The notes: generated by a model from the sequence alone, not told the origin. A stretch of DNA of 64,000 nt from Microbacterium ureisolvens (GCF_019511645.1 NZ_JAEUAX010000001.1:1-64000); one strand, 5' to 3'; shown: positions 43,398 to 53,208, counted from the stretch's first letter. A program made the numbers and translations.

Positions 43398-43449
43398 GCC
43401 GCGGCCAGGGGCGGTGTGCCCGGTGGCACGGCGCCGAAGGCGGTGCATG

Positions 43450-43495
43450 AACGAAGGAAGGGCGCCCCTTGATGGGACGCCCTTCCTTCGTTTTC
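43450..43495 (+). terminator. Intrinsic terminator after the MarR gene
   Basis: A perfect 15-bp stem (AACGAAGGAAGGGCG) is followed by TTTTCT. It may also stop readthrough from the tRNA gene on the other strand. Confidence 0.9.
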
Positions 43496-43497
43496 TG

Positions 43498-43571
43498 TTG
43501 CGGGGACAGGATTTGAACCTGCGACCTCTGGGTTATGAGCCCAGCGAGCTACCGAGCTGCTCCACCCCGCG
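43498..43571 (-). tRNA. Initiator tRNA-Met (CAT)
   Basis: The cloverleaf fits on the minus strand with anticodon CAT. The acceptor stem opens with an unpaired C1:A72. The anticodon stem has three consecutive G-C pairs (GGG/CCC). Both are hallmarks of the initiator tRNA. The CCA end is not encoded. Confidence 0.93.
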
Positions 43572-43664
43572 GCACAAGAAGTAAGCCTAGCACGGCTTTT
43601 GAGTGGTCGTGACCACGGGCCGGTCCGCTTGCCTGGATCGGTCGCCGCGGGCAAGGATGAACGC

Positions 43665-44183
43665 ATGCCCACCGAGCGCGACACCGACCCGCGAGACGAC
43701 CGTGTCGATGGTCGGGACGAGACGCCGGAGGAGCGCGCCGACCGCAATTGGAACGAGGTGCTGCAGGAGGTGCGCGTCCTGCAGACCGGCACCCAGATCC
43801 TGACCGGCTTCCTGCTCGCGCTTGCCTTCCAGCCCGCCTTCGGGGAGCTCAATGACGGCCAGAGGGCGTTCTACCTGGGGCTCGTGGTCCTCTCGGCGCT
43901 CAGCTCGATCGTCGCCCTCGCGCCCGTGGCGATGCACCGGGCTCTCTTCCAGCAGCGTGCGAAGGCCGAGGTCGTCCGATCCGGCCACATCGCGCTCGTC
44001 GCCGCGCTGGGGACCGTCGCCGTCCTCCTCGTCGGCGTCGTGGCATTCGTGTTCGACGTCGTGCTCGGCGGCTCCGCGTTCTGGTGGGCCCTCATCCCGC
44101 TCGGCCTGCTCCTGTGCGTGCTGTGGCTGGTCGTGCCCGCGATCCTCCGCGCGCGCCACCGGACGAACGGAGGGCGACGATGA
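43665..44183 (+). CDS. DUF6328 membrane protein
   Basis: 172 residues. An acidic N-terminal 25 residues precede RNWNEVLQEVRVLQTGTQILTGFLLALAFQPAF, the family core. Four membrane segments follow. Function is unknown. AAGGATGA lies a few bases before the ATG. The stop overlaps the nitrilase gene by 4 bp, so the two are coupled. Confidence 0.82.
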   Translation: MPTERDTDPRDDRVDGRDETPEERADRNWNEVLQEVRVLQTGTQILTGFLLALAFQPAFGELNDGQRAFYLGLVVLSALSSIVALAPVAMHRALFQQRAKAEVVRSGHIALVAALGTVAVLLVGVVAFVFDVVLGGSAFWWALIPLGLLLCVLWLVVPAILRARHRTNGGRR

Positions 44184-44983
44184 CCGATACCCTTCCCATC
44201 GCCGTGGCCCAGTTCGCGCCGACGGCCGACACCGCGGTGAACCTCGAAGCCATCGAGCAGCTCGTGCGCACGGCATCCGTCCGCGGGGCGCGCGTGGTGG
44301 TGTTCCCGGAGTACTCGAGCTATTTCGTCGACCCGTTCGACGAGTCGCTCGCCGAGAACGCCCAGGAGCTGGACGGGCCGTTCGTCGAGGCGCTGACGCG
44401 GCTCGCGGCGCAGCTGGAGGTCACGATCGCCGCCGGGTTGCTGGAGCGCGCCAGCGATGGCGAGCACGTGCGCAACACCGCGGTCGCCGTCGACGGCACC
44501 GGCCTCGTCGCGCACTACCGGAAGCTGCACCTTTACGACGCCTTCGGGCAGCGGGAGTCCGACTGGGTCGAGCCCGGCGAAGCGGGGGAGCCCCAGACGT
44601 TCGAGCTCGGCGGCCTGCGGTTCGGCCTGATGACCTGCTACGACCTGCGGTTCCCCGAGGTCGGGCGGCTGCTCGTCGACGCCGGCGCCGACGTCTTCCT
44701 CGTGCCGGCGGAGTGGGTGCGCGGTCCGCTCAAAGAACACCACTGGCGCACTCTGCTGCACGCCCGCGCGATCGAGAACACGGTGTTCGTGGCGGCGGCC
44801 GATCATCCTCCGCCCTTGGGAGTGGGGAACTCGCTCATCGTCGACCCGCAGGGCGTCGAGCTCGCCGCCGTCGGCACGTCGACCGACGTCGCGATCGCCC
44901 ACCTCGACGTGGGCGCCATCGAGCGCGTGCGCCGCGTCAACCCGGCGCTGAGGCTCCGGCGCTTCGGCGTCGGGCCGCGCTGA
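44180..44983 (+). CDS. Carbon-nitrogen hydrolase (nitrilase superfamily, Nit2/omega-amidase-like)
   Basis: 267 residues. The Glu-Lys-Cys triad is visible: VVFPEYSSYF, YRKLHLYDAFGQRESD and LMTCYDLRFPEVGRLL. These motifs, with a short chain, point to the Nit/omega-amidase branch, which hydrolyses deaminated glutathione or alpha-ketoglutaramate. A general amidohydrolase role is possible. GGAGGG precedes the overlapping ATGA start. Confidence 0.87.
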   Translation: MTDTLPIAVAQFAPTADTAVNLEAIEQLVRTASVRGARVVVFPEYSSYFVDPFDESLAENAQELDGPFVEALTRLAAQLEVTIAAGLLERASDGEHVRNTAVAVDGTGLVAHYRKLHLYDAFGQRESDWVEPGEAGEPQTFELGGLRFGLMTCYDLRFPEVGRLLVDAGADVFLVPAEWVRGPLKEHHWRTLLHARAIENTVFVAAADHPPPLGVGNSLIVDPQGVELAAVGTSTDVAIAHLDVGAIERVRRVNPALRLRRFGVGPR

Positions 44984-44992
44984 TCCGCAGAC

Positions 44993-46192
44993 TCACCGGA
45001 GGCGGGTCAGACGGGATGCCGCGTCCTCGAGGACCTCGACGCGCTTGCACGCCGCGAACCGCACGAGCGTGCCGTAGTCCGCACGCCGCTCGGATGTGGC
45101 GAAGGCCGTGAGGGGGATGGCGACGACTCCCGCCCGCTCGGGGAGAGCACGGCAGAAGGCCGCGGCATCCGTCGCCCCCAACGGTGCCGCGTCGACGACG
45201 GTGAAGTACGAGCCGGCCGGCGTCGAGACGTCGAAGCCGGCCGCGCGCAGGCCCGCGCCGAGCAGGTCGCGCTTCGCGCGGAGCGCGCCCGCGATGCCGC
45301 GGAAGAAGTCGTCGCCGAGACGCAGACCGGTCGCCATCGCGGGCTGGAACGGGCTGCCGTTGACGTAGGTGAGGAACTGCTTGACTGCGAGCACCGCGTC
45401 TATCAGCGGCGCCGGACCCGAGATCCAGCCGATCTTCCAGCCCGTCGTCGAGAACGTCTTCCCGCCCGACGAGATCGTGAGCGTGCGCTCCCCGGCGCCC
45501 GGCAGCGTGGCGATCGGCACGTGCGGCTCGTCGAAGACGAGATGCTCGTACACCTCGTCGGTCACGATCACCGCATCGTGGCGGTCGGCCAGACGCACGA
45601 TCTCGTCGCGGACCTCGGCGCCGAAGACGGCACCCGTCGGGTTGTGCGGGTCGTTCACGAGGATGACGCGGGTGCGGTCGCTCACGGCGGCTCGCAGCTC
45701 CTCGAGGTCGGGCTGGAAGTCCGGCCACCGCAGCGGCACCGTCACGAGCCGTGCGCCGGCGAGGGCGACGACCGCGGCATACGAGTCGTAGTACGGCTCG
45801 AAGACGAGCACTTCGTCGTCGGGATCGTCGAGCAGCGCGAGGAGCGCCGCGGCGAGGGCTTCGGTCGCGCCGGCGGTCACCAGCACCTGGCGCGCGGGAT
45901 CGAGGTGCAGGCCGTAGAACCGCTGCTGGTGCTCGGCGACCGCGGCGAGGAGATCAGGGATGCCGCGGCCCGGCGGGTACTGATTCACGCCGTTCGCGAT
46001 GGCTGTGCGCGCGGCTTCCAGCACCTCCGCGGGGCCGTCCTCATCGGGGAAGCCCTGCCCGAGGTTGATCGCGCCGGTTCTCGCCGCGAGGGCCGACATC
46101 TCGGCGAAGATGGTGGGGTGGATCGACCCGTCGGAACCGACGAGTCCGGCGCCCGCGGCCGTGCGGCGCCATGCTCCGGGGATCTGTCGCAT
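44993..46192 (-). CDS. Class I/II PLP-dependent aminotransferase
   Basis: 399 residues. The PLP lysine is in SSGGKTFSTTGWKIGW. NDPHNPTGAVF and VTDEVYEHLVFDEP carry the cofactor-binding Asn and Asp. NLGQGFPDEDGP near the N-terminus is typical of kynurenine/glutamine transaminase and N-succinyl-DAP aminotransferase (DapC)-like enzymes. Either role is possible, and dapE lies elsewhere in the window. The start ATG at 46192 is chosen for alignment with the family N-terminus. Convergent with the nitrilase gene, 9 bases apart. Confidence 0.85.
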   Translation of the reverse strand: MRQIPGAWRRTAAGAGLVGSDGSIHPTIFAEMSALAARTGAINLGQGFPDEDGPAEVLEAARTAIANGVNQYPPGRGIPDLLAAVAEHQQRFYGLHLDPARQVLVTAGATEALAAALLALLDDPDDEVLVFEPYYDSYAAVVALAGARLVTVPLRWPDFQPDLEELRAAVSDRTRVILVNDPHNPTGAVFGAEVRDEIVRLADRHDAVIVTDEVYEHLVFDEPHVPIATLPGAGERTLTISSGGKTFSTTGWKIGWISGPAPLIDAVLAVKQFLTYVNGSPFQPAMATGLRLGDDFFRGIAGALRAKRDLLGAGLRAAGFDVSTPAGSYFTVVDAAPLGATDAAAFCRALPERAGVVAIPLTAFATSERRADYGTLVRFAACKRVEVLEDAASRLTRLR

Positions 46193-46310
46193 CGCTTCAC
46201 CGTAATACCGGGCGGGCTCATCCCCGTTGCATAGGCGAGTCCCATTCGCGACATAAGAAACGCACAGCATCGGTGGGCACAGTGGTGAGTGCTTGGCAGA
46301 AGGAGCAACC

Positions 46311-47978
46311 ATGAGCGACATCCAGGGCGACCGCCCGGAAGACCAGACCCCCGCCGTCCCCTCGCAGTCGGCCGCGGATGCCGCCGCGCAGACGCCCGCG
46401 CAACCCGAGAACCCGGTCCCCGCAGCGGCGCCGGAGGCCGTTGAGAACGTCCAGCCTGCGCAGCCCGTCGAGCCCGCGCAGCCCGCTGCCGCGGCGCCCC
46501 CGGTTCCGCCGGTGGCCCCGGCCGCGCAGCCCGCGGCACACGTCCCGCCGACGCCGCCGACCCAGCCCGTGCCGCCCGCCGGCTACCCGGCAGGGGCGCA
46601 CGCCTACGCCCGTCCGCAGGGTTACGCCGGTCAGCCCACGCCCTATCCCCACTCCTACGCGGGCCAGGCCGGACCCGGCGCCCCGGGCGCCGCGTTCGGC
46701 GTGACGCCTGACGCCCAGCCGACGCTGCCCATCGCAGGTTCGACCGGCGCGGCACCCACCGCGACGAAGGCGCCCAAGAAGCCGTCCGGCGCAGGCAAGG
46801 TCGTCGGCCTCGTCGTCGCCGCCGCCATCGTCGGCGGTGCCGCCGGCCTCGGCGGCGCTTACGCCGGCGTCACCTGGTTTGCCCCGGTCAGCGCTTCCCC
46901 CGCCGCCGGCCCGAACACGGTCACCGTCAATGACACCGACTCGGTCAATCAGACCACCGCGATCGCGGCCAAGGTCGTGCCGAGCGTCGTCACGATCGAG
47001 GCCACCGGCTCGTCGGGCGCCGGCACCGGTTCGGGCGTCGTCCTCACCGAGGACGGCTACGTCGTCACCAACACCCACGTCGTGACCCTCGACGGCGCGA
47101 CGGGCGATGCGGCCATCCGCGTGACCACCTCCGACGGCCGCGTCTACGATGCCGAGGTCGTCGGCACCGACCCGACCTACGACCTCGCCGTCATCAAGCT
47201 GAAGGATGCCGAGGACCTCACCCCGATCGAGATCGCCGACTCGAGCAAGCTCAATGTGGGTGACACGACGGTCGCGGTCGGCGCACCGCTGGGCCTGGCG
47301 AACTCCGTGACGGAAGGCATCGTGAGCGCGCTCAACCGGTCGATCTCGATCGCGTCGTCGGCGGCTCCGGAGGGCGGAGACGGCGAGGAACAGGACCAGC
47401 AGGATCAGAACAGCCAGGAGGGCCCGTTCCGCTTCGACTTCGGCCAGGGCGAGCAGCAGTCGACCGCCACCGAGAGCATCTCTATCTCGGTGATCCAGAC
47501 CGACGCGGCCATCAACCCCGGCAACTCCGGCGGTGCGCTCGTCGACTCCGACGGCAAGCTGATCGGCATCAACGTGGCGATCGCGACCGCGGGCGGATCG
47601 TCGTCCGACGGCTCGGGTTCGATCGGCGTCGGCTTCTCGATCCCGTCCGACATCGTCAAGCGCATCACCGGCGAGCTCATCGAGAACGGCGAGGCGACCC
47701 ACGGTCTGCTCGGCGCGAACGTCCAGGCTGCGGCATCCGTCGACGGGTCCACCATCACGGGCGCCTACATCGCCGGTGTCACCGACGGCGGTGCGGCGGC
47801 CGCCGCGGGCCTCAAGGAGGGCGACATCGTCACAGCCTTCAACGGCGTGCCCGTCACCGACGCGACCGACCTCACGGCGCAGGTGCGCGCCGCCGCGGCC
47901 GGCAGCGACGCGGAGGTCACGTACGTGCGCGACGGCAAGACGCAGACGGTCGAGGTCACGCTGGGGTCGCTCCAGTAG
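46311..47978 (+). CDS. HtrA/DegP-like serine protease with PDZ domain
   Basis: 555 residues. A Pro/Ala-rich cytoplasmic stretch of about 150 residues precedes one membrane helix (VVGLVVAAAIVGGAAGLGG). The trypsin-like domain has the triad His (VVTNTHVV), Asp (YDLAVIKL) and Ser (GNSGGALVD). A PDZ domain forms the end (GAAAAAGLKEGDIVTAFNG). It acts outside the membrane in quality control of exported proteins, like mycobacterial PepD/HtrA. An insertion rich in Gln/Asp/Glu (about residues 357-378) lies in the protease domain. GAAGGAG precedes the ATG. Confidence 0.9.
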   Translation: MSDIQGDRPEDQTPAVPSQSAADAAAQTPAQPENPVPAAAPEAVENVQPAQPVEPAQPAAAAPPVPPVAPAAQPAAHVPPTPPTQPVPPAGYPAGAHAYARPQGYAGQPTPYPHSYAGQAGPGAPGAAFGVTPDAQPTLPIAGSTGAAPTATKAPKKPSGAGKVVGLVVAAAIVGGAAGLGGAYAGVTWFAPVSASPAAGPNTVTVNDTDSVNQTTAIAAKVVPSVVTIEATGSSGAGTGSGVVLTEDGYVVTNTHVVTLDGATGDAAIRVTTSDGRVYDAEVVGTDPTYDLAVIKLKDAEDLTPIEIADSSKLNVGDTTVAVGAPLGLANSVTEGIVSALNRSISIASSAAPEGGDGEEQDQQDQNSQEGPFRFDFGQGEQQSTATESISISVIQTDAAINPGNSGGALVDSDGKLIGINVAIATAGGSSSDGSGSIGVGFSIPSDIVKRITGELIENGEATHGLLGANVQAAASVDGSTITGAYIAGVTDGGAAAAAGLKEGDIVTAFNGVPVTDATDLTAQVRAAAAGSDAEVTYVRDGKTQTVEVTLGSLQ

Positions 47979-48038
47979 TCCCCGGCGCCGAGGGACGCCA
48001 TTTCGCGAGTCAGCAGGCCTGCGGCGCAGGTCAGCGGC

Positions 48039-48044
48039 TAGGCT
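48039..48044 (+). promoter_or_regulatory. -10 element of the first glycerophosphotransferase-like gene
   Basis: TAGGCT, six bases (CGCGGG), then the ATG at 48051. A leaderless transcript is predicted. Confidence 0.5.
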
Positions 48045-48050
48045 CGCGGG

Positions 48051-49325
48051 ATGGCGTCCTTCTCGTTCGGCGCGGGGAACGCCCGAAAGCTTGCGACGAT
48101 CCCGCTCTACGCCGCCGGACGCCTCCTCACCCTCCTGGTGCCGCGCTCGCGCGACGAGTGGGTGATCGGCTGCGCGGTCGGCATCGGCGACGGCGCTCTG
48201 GCCCTCTGGGAGGTGGCGGCCGCCGACGGACGCAGCCCGGTGTGGCTGGTGGCGTCCCAACGGGAGGCGACGGATGCCGCGGCCCGGGGGATCCGTGCCG
48301 TTCCGAAGCGCTCCCTGAGGGGGCTGTGGCGCACCGCGCGGGCTCGCGTGGTGGTCGTGACGCACGGGTTCGGCGATGTCAACCGCTACGCCGTGTCGGG
48401 CGCTTTCGTCGTGCAGCTGTGGCACGGAATCCCGCTCAAGCGGATCGGGATCGACTCGCCCGAGACGCTGAGGGTTCCCGGCGTCGTCGCGGCCACTCCC
48501 GCGGCCGGCGCCGTCAGGACGCTCCTGGGCGCGATGTACCGCGGCGCCGCCCGCCGGATCCGTGTGCTGCCGGCCGCCTCTCACCTCGTGCGCGGTCGCC
48601 TCGAATCCGCCTTCGCGCTGCCCGACGCGAGCGTGCCGGTGACAGGCGAGCCGCGTGTCGACGTGCTCTCCCGCGGCACCGCCGCGGATCGCCGGGTGCA
48701 TGCCCGTGCCGCCATCGGGCGCGCGGTGCCGCGGGCGCAGGCGTCGAGCCGCTTCGTGCTCTACGCGCCGACGTGGCGTGACGGGGCGGTCGACCCCGCC
48801 GTGCCGACGGCGCAGGAGTGGTCTCGGATCGTCGAGGTGCTGCGGCGCCATGACGCGACGCTGCTCGTCCGCTCGCACCCCCTCGGGGCCGGTGACTACG
48901 CCCCGCCGTTCCCCACCGATCGGGTGCACTCGCTCGGCAGCGACCTCGTCGCGGATGTGACGCCGCTGCTGCCCGGGCTCGACGCCCTGGTCACGGACTA
49001 CTCGTCGCTGGCGTTCGACGCCGCGCTCGTGCCGCTGCCCACGCTGTTCCTCGCGCCCGACGTCGAGGAGTACGCGGGCCGGCGCGGCTTCTACGGCACG
49101 TATGCCGATGTCGCAGGCGACGACTGGGCGGTCGACTGGACCCAGGCGGCGACCCAGCTGGACGCGGTGCTCGGGTCCGAGGGCGAGCGCGCGCGTCGCG
49201 TGGACCGCGCGATCGCGCTCGACGCGCGTGTCCATGCGTTCCGGGACGGACGCAACGCCGAGAGGGTGTACCGTGCGATTCTGGCCGGAACCGTCCACGC
49301 CGGCCCGAGGGAAGGAACCGGATGA
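48051..49325 (+). CDS. CDP-glycerol glycerophosphotransferase family protein (1 of 3)
   Basis: 424 residues of the TagB/TagF family, a GT-B-like fold. The signature LWHGIPLKRIG lies near residue 124, VLYAPTWRDGA near 240 and VTDYSSLAFDAALV near 315. These enzymes transfer glycerol- or other polyol-phosphate from CDP-alcohols to build teichoic-acid-like wall polymers at the inner face of the membrane. The exact donor is unknown. It overlaps the next family member by 4 bp. Confidence 0.85.
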   Translation: MASFSFGAGNARKLATIPLYAAGRLLTLLVPRSRDEWVIGCAVGIGDGALALWEVAAADGRSPVWLVASQREATDAAARGIRAVPKRSLRGLWRTARARVVVVTHGFGDVNRYAVSGAFVVQLWHGIPLKRIGIDSPETLRVPGVVAATPAAGAVRTLLGAMYRGAARRIRVLPAASHLVRGRLESAFALPDASVPVTGEPRVDVLSRGTAADRRVHARAAIGRAVPRAQASSRFVLYAPTWRDGAVDPAVPTAQEWSRIVEVLRRHDATLLVRSHPLGAGDYAPPFPTDRVHSLGSDLVADVTPLLPGLDALVTDYSSLAFDAALVPLPTLFLAPDVEEYAGRRGFYGTYADVAGDDWAVDWTQAATQLDAVLGSEGERARRVDRAIALDARVHAFRDGRNAERVYRAILAGTVHAGPREGTG

Positions 49326-50770
49326 CCGACGCGCGCTTCACGGAGGCGAGCCCCGCTCTCGTGCTCTCGGGCGAAGGGGAACGGCCCGACTCCGTCGAGA
49401 TCGTCGGCCCCCGCGCCCGCGTCACCGCACGACTCACCGGCCGCGGAAAGACGTGGACCGCGACGCTGCCGCTGCGCGCCGCGCGCTGGGGCGGCCCCGA
49501 GCTGCCGCTGCCCGCGGGGTCGTACGAGGTGCGCATCACCGATGCCGCGGGTCGAGGCATCCGTCCCCCCGAGTCGATCCCGCTCACGCAGCTCGGAACC
49601 CTCAGGGCGAGCCTGGAGGGGTGGACGCTGCGCGTCGGGCCCCCGATCGACCCCGCGTACGACTCGGGCGAAGGGCAGGACGCCCTCGAGCGCCGGTACG
49701 CCACCCGACCCGCCAGCGGGTTCGAGAACGCCGTCTTCTTCGAGAGCTTCTACGGCCGCAACGCCAGCTGCAACCCGCTCGCGATCGATCGGGAGCTTGC
49801 GCGCCGCGCACCGCGTGTGACCCGCTACTGGAGCGTGGTCGACCTGTCGGTCGCCGTTCCCGAGGGCGCGATCCCGGTCGTCGAGGGCAGCCCCGAGTGG
49901 TGGCGCGCGCGCGGCGCGGTGCGACTGCTCGTGGTCAACGACTGGCTGCGCCGCCGGTTCTCTCGCCGCAAGGGCCAGGTCGTGCTGCAGACCTGGCACG
50001 GCACGCCCCTCAAGCGTCTCGCCCTGCACCGGCCCGGATTCGACCCGCGCCGCACCGCCGCGGTCGTGCGCGAGTCGCTGCGGTGGAACATCCTGCTGGC
50101 GCAGAATCCCTACGCCGCGCGCATCCTCGGCAAGGCGTACGCGTTCCTCACACGCCCGATCTGGGTCGAGGGGTACCCGCGCAACGACGTGCTGACGACG
50201 GGCGACGGCGCGGCGACGCGCGCGGCCCTCGGGATCCGTCCCGGCGAGCGTGTGCTGCTGTACGCGCCCACGTGGCGCGATGACCGTGACCAGATCGTGG
50301 ACTTCATCGATCCGGTCTCCCTCGCCGCGGCCACCGATGCCGTCGTGCTCGTGCGCGGACACTCGCGCACGCTGCTGCCCGGCCGCGACGCCGAAGGCCC
50401 CCGCGTCATCGACGTCACCGGCTTCCCCGACACGTCGCAGCTGCTGCTGGTCGCCGATGCGCTCATCACCGACTACTCCTCGGTGATGTTCGACTACTCG
50501 GTGACCGGCAAGCCGATGTACTTCCTCGTACCCGACATGGAGCATTACCGCGGCGAACTGCGCGGGTTCTACTTCGACCTCGCGGCACACGCGCCGGGGC
50601 CCATGGTGCGGACGCAGGACGAGCTGGTGGCCGCGCTCGCCGCCGACGACTCGGCGAAGTACGCGGGCCGTTACGCCCGGTGGCGCGACAAGTTCAACGC
50701 CCGCGACGACGGGCGCGCCGCCGAGCGGGTCGTGTCGCGCATCCTGGACCAGGGCTTCATCGAAGCCTGA
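49322..50770 (+). CDS. CDP-glycerol glycerophosphotransferase family protein (2 of 3)
   Basis: 482 residues. An N-terminal region of about 110 residues is not alike between this and the first copy. The family signatures are QTWHGTPLKRLA, LLYAPTWRDDRDQ and ITDYSSVMFDYSV. The family pattern is closer to canonical TagF than the third copy. GAAGGAACCGG gives the ribosome binding site, and ATGA overlaps the upstream stop. Convergent with the family-2 glycosyltransferase gene. Confidence 0.87.
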   Translation: MTDARFTEASPALVLSGEGERPDSVEIVGPRARVTARLTGRGKTWTATLPLRAARWGGPELPLPAGSYEVRITDAAGRGIRPPESIPLTQLGTLRASLEGWTLRVGPPIDPAYDSGEGQDALERRYATRPASGFENAVFFESFYGRNASCNPLAIDRELARRAPRVTRYWSVVDLSVAVPEGAIPVVEGSPEWWRARGAVRLLVVNDWLRRRFSRRKGQVVLQTWHGTPLKRLALHRPGFDPRRTAAVVRESLRWNILLAQNPYAARILGKAYAFLTRPIWVEGYPRNDVLTTGDGAATRAALGIRPGERVLLYAPTWRDDRDQIVDFIDPVSLAAATDAVVLVRGHSRTLLPGRDAEGPRVIDVTGFPDTSQLLLVADALITDYSSVMFDYSVTGKPMYFLVPDMEHYRGELRGFYFDLAAHAPGPMVRTQDELVAALAADDSAKYAGRYARWRDKFNARDDGRAAERVVSRILDQGFIEA

Positions 50771-50792
50771 CGTCCGGATCGCCGCCCCCGGG

Positions 50793-51887
50793 TCACGGCA
50801 GAGGAGTGTTGCGGCTGCCGAGGCGCGAGGTGTCGACGGTGTCGTGGGCGCCGCCGATCACCCCGAGGAGGAATCCCCATCCCCACGCGAGGTGCATGGA
50901 CGGCAGAACCGCCGCGGTCCACAGCTTGTCGCGCCAGCCATGCCCGCCGCCCGGTCCGATCGCGACGCCGACGATGAGGAGCGCGTACGCGAGCACGGGG
51001 AGGTAGACGACGGATGCCGCCACCGACCACCATCCCTGCAGCACGCCGGTGAGCTGCAGCACGCCGATGACGATGCCGAGGAGGATCGTCAGCACGAGCG
51101 CCGGAGGAGCGAAGAAGCGCAGCGAGTTGCCGCGCCCGAACCGGCGGACGAGCTCGCCCCGCCACCGCCCTGTCGCGGCGAACTGACGCACGAGGCGCGT
51201 CCAGCTCTCACGCGGCCAGTACGTGACGGCGAGCGCGGGGTCGAACCAGACGCGGTACCCGGCGCGCCGGATGCGCAGATTCAGCTCCCAATCCTCGCCG
51301 CGGCGGATGCTCTCGTCGAACAGCCCGACTTCTTCGAGCACCGCGCGGCGCATGACGCCGAGGTAGGCGGACTCGGCCTCGCCCTCCTGCGTGCCGCCGT
51401 GATACGCGCCGCCGCCGAGACCGATGGGGGAATTGTAGGCGCGCGCGACCGCGCGCTGGAAGGGGGTGCGGCCGTCGGCGCGCATCACGCCGCCCACGTT
51501 CGCCGCGTGCACGCGGTCGAGGGTCTCGAGAGCGCGTCGGGCGTACGTCGGATCGAGTTCGGAGTGCGCGTCGACGCGCACGACCGTGGGGTGACGCGCG
51601 GCCCGGATCGCCAGATTGAGGCCGATGGGGATGTCCGCGCCCGGGTTCTCGACCAGCACGATGCGGTCGTCGCCGGCGGCCAGCTCGGCGGCCAGCGCGT
51701 TCGTGCCGTCCGTCGAGGGGCCCAGCGCGAGGATCAGCTCGGTCGGGCCGGAAACGTCCTGTGCGAGCACGGTCTCCACCGCACGGCCGAGGTACGCGCG
51801 CTCGTTGAGCACCGGCATCACGAAGCTCACGCCGGAGCCGGGGGGAGGGACTGGAGCGTCCTTGCGCCCGTGTTGCTCGACATGCAC
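50793..51887 (-). CDS. Family-2 glycosyltransferase with C-terminal membrane segments
   Basis: 364 residues. The GT-A domain has FVMPVLNERAYLGRAVETVL at the start, VRVDAHSELD as the metal-site region and GRGEDWELNLRIR-like RRGEDWELNLRIRRAGY as the acceptor motif. Three or four hydrophobic segments occupy residues 255-345, anchoring it in the membrane. The substrate is unknown; the neighbours suggest a surface polymer. It starts with GTG at 51887 (the ATG at 51883 is out of frame). Confidence 0.85.
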   Translation of the reverse strand: MHVEQHGRKDAPVPPPGSGVSFVMPVLNERAYLGRAVETVLAQDVSGPTELILALGPSTDGTNALAAELAAGDDRIVLVENPGADIPIGLNLAIRAARHPTVVRVDAHSELDPTYARRALETLDRVHAANVGGVMRADGRTPFQRAVARAYNSPIGLGGGAYHGGTQEGEAESAYLGVMRRAVLEEVGLFDESIRRGEDWELNLRIRRAGYRVWFDPALAVTYWPRESWTRLVRQFAATGRWRGELVRRFGRGNSLRFFAPPALVLTILLGIVIGVLQLTGVLQGWWSVAASVVYLPVLAYALLIVGVAIGPGGGHGWRDKLWTAAVLPSMHLAWGWGFLLGVIGGAHDTVDTSRLGSRNTPLP

Positions 51888-51915
51888 GCGTCGATCATGT
51901 CACGAGAGCCCTGGG

Positions 51916-51921
51916 TAGGCT
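51916..51921 (+). promoter_or_regulatory. -10 element of the third glycerophosphotransferase-like gene
   Basis: TAGGCT, six bases (GGGTGC), then GTG at 51928. A leaderless transcript is predicted. Confidence 0.5.
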
Positions 51922-51927
51922 GGGTGC

Positions 51928-53208
51928 GTGGGTCTGGTCTCGGATGGAAAGAAAGCGGTCGCGCTCGTCCGCAAGGCGGTACGCAATCGCTCCGCCGTGA
52001 TCGATGTGCGGCGCACGCTCGCGGCCCGCCCGCCGCACCCGCCGTTCCAGTACCGCGTGGCCGTCTACTTCGCCGACGGCGCGGTCAACATGTACCAGAT
52101 GCGGCAGTGGTACAAGCCGCTCGCCGACCTCGCGAAGACCTGGCCCGTCGTGGTGCTGAGCCGGGCCGCCACGGGCGCCGAGGCGCTGCTGGCCGACGGG
52201 GCGCTGCCGGTCGCGTTCGTACCCACCGTGCGCGATCTCGAGCGCTTCATCGCCAAACAGGACATCCGCGTCGTGCTGTACGTGAACCAGAACACGCGCA
52301 ACTTCCAGATGTTCCGGTACGGCCGCCGCTGGCACGTGTTCATCAATCACGGCGAGTCCGACAAGATGTACATGACCACCAACCAGTACAAGGCGTACGA
52401 CTACGCGCTGATCGCGGGCGATGCCGCGCGAGAGCGGCTCTCACGGGTCCTATGGGACTACGACATCGAGCGCCGCACGATCCAGATCGGGCGCCCGCAG
52501 GCCGACCACTACTCGGGCACCCTTCCGTACACGCCCGATGATCGCACCGTGGTGCTCTACGCGCCCACGTGGGAGGGCGACCGCCCGTCGGCGCACTACG
52601 GCTCGATCGCCACACACGGAGAAGCACTCGTCGACGCGCTGCTGTCCACCGGGCGACATCGAGTGATCTACCGCCCGCATCCCCGCTCGGGGGTCGTGAA
52701 CCACGAGTACGGCGCCGCGAACAAGCGCATCATCTCGGCCCTCGCCGCGGCGAACGCGTCAGACCCTGCAGCCCAGCACGTCTTCGACGACGGTCCCGAG
52801 CTGGGCTGGCAGCTCGCCGCCGCCGACGTCGCCATCGTCGACATCTCGGCGATGGTCTACGACCGGCTCGCAGCCGACAAGCCTCTCATGATCACACGCC
52901 CGGCCGACCCGGCGGCCGCGATCGACACTCACGGGTACCTCTCGGCGTGCGAGTGGCTCGCCGCGGCCGACGCCCCCGACATCGTCGCCCACACCGAGCG
53001 CGTGCTGGGAGATCCCGAGGCGGTCGCGCGGCTCGAGGAGTGGGTCGCGCACTACTTCGGCGACACCGCTCCGGGTGCGGCGACGGCGCGATTCCAGGGG
53101 GCGATCCAGCGCCTGATGGACGACTGGGACACCTGGTACACCCGGTCGGTCGCCGACACCGAGGACGAGGAGCCCGAAGACGAGGCGGAACTCGACGACG
53201 AGGGCTGA
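51928..53208 (+). CDS. CDP-glycerol glycerophosphotransferase family protein (3 of 3)
   Basis: 426 residues. This copy is divergent: the WHG motif is replaced by FINHGESDKMYMT, APTWEGDRPSAHYG is kept, and the TDYSS motif reads IVDISAMVYDRLAADKPL. That pattern occurs in a subgroup of actinobacterial TagF-like proteins. The last 25 residues are almost all Asp/Glu, which the other copies lack. It may use a different acceptor or donor. It has its own putative leaderless promoter, divergent from the glycosyltransferase gene by 40 bases. Confidence 0.8.
   Translation: MGLVSDGKKAVALVRKAVRNRSAVIDVRRTLAARPPHPPFQYRVAVYFADGAVNMYQMRQWYKPLADLAKTWPVVVLSRAATGAEALLADGALPVAFVPTVRDLERFIAKQDIRVVLYVNQNTRNFQMFRYGRRWHVFINHGESDKMYMTTNQYKAYDYALIAGDAARERLSRVLWDYDIERRTIQIGRPQADHYSGTLPYTPDDRTVVLYAPTWEGDRPSAHYGSIATHGEALVDALLSTGRHRVIYRPHPRSGVVNHEYGAANKRIISALAAANASDPAAQHVFDDGPELGWQLAAADVAIVDISAMVYDRLAADKPLMITRPADPAAAIDTHGYLSACEWLAAADAPDIVAHTERVLGDPEAVARLEEWVAHYFGDTAPGAATARFQGAIQRLMDDWDTWYTRSVADTEDEEPEDEAELDDEG

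Noticed and set aside
46218..49298. 1026-residue minus-strand frame over htrA and the first TagF-like gene
   Set aside because: It crosses two well-supported genes and reads as an Arg/Gly/Asp-rich shadow.
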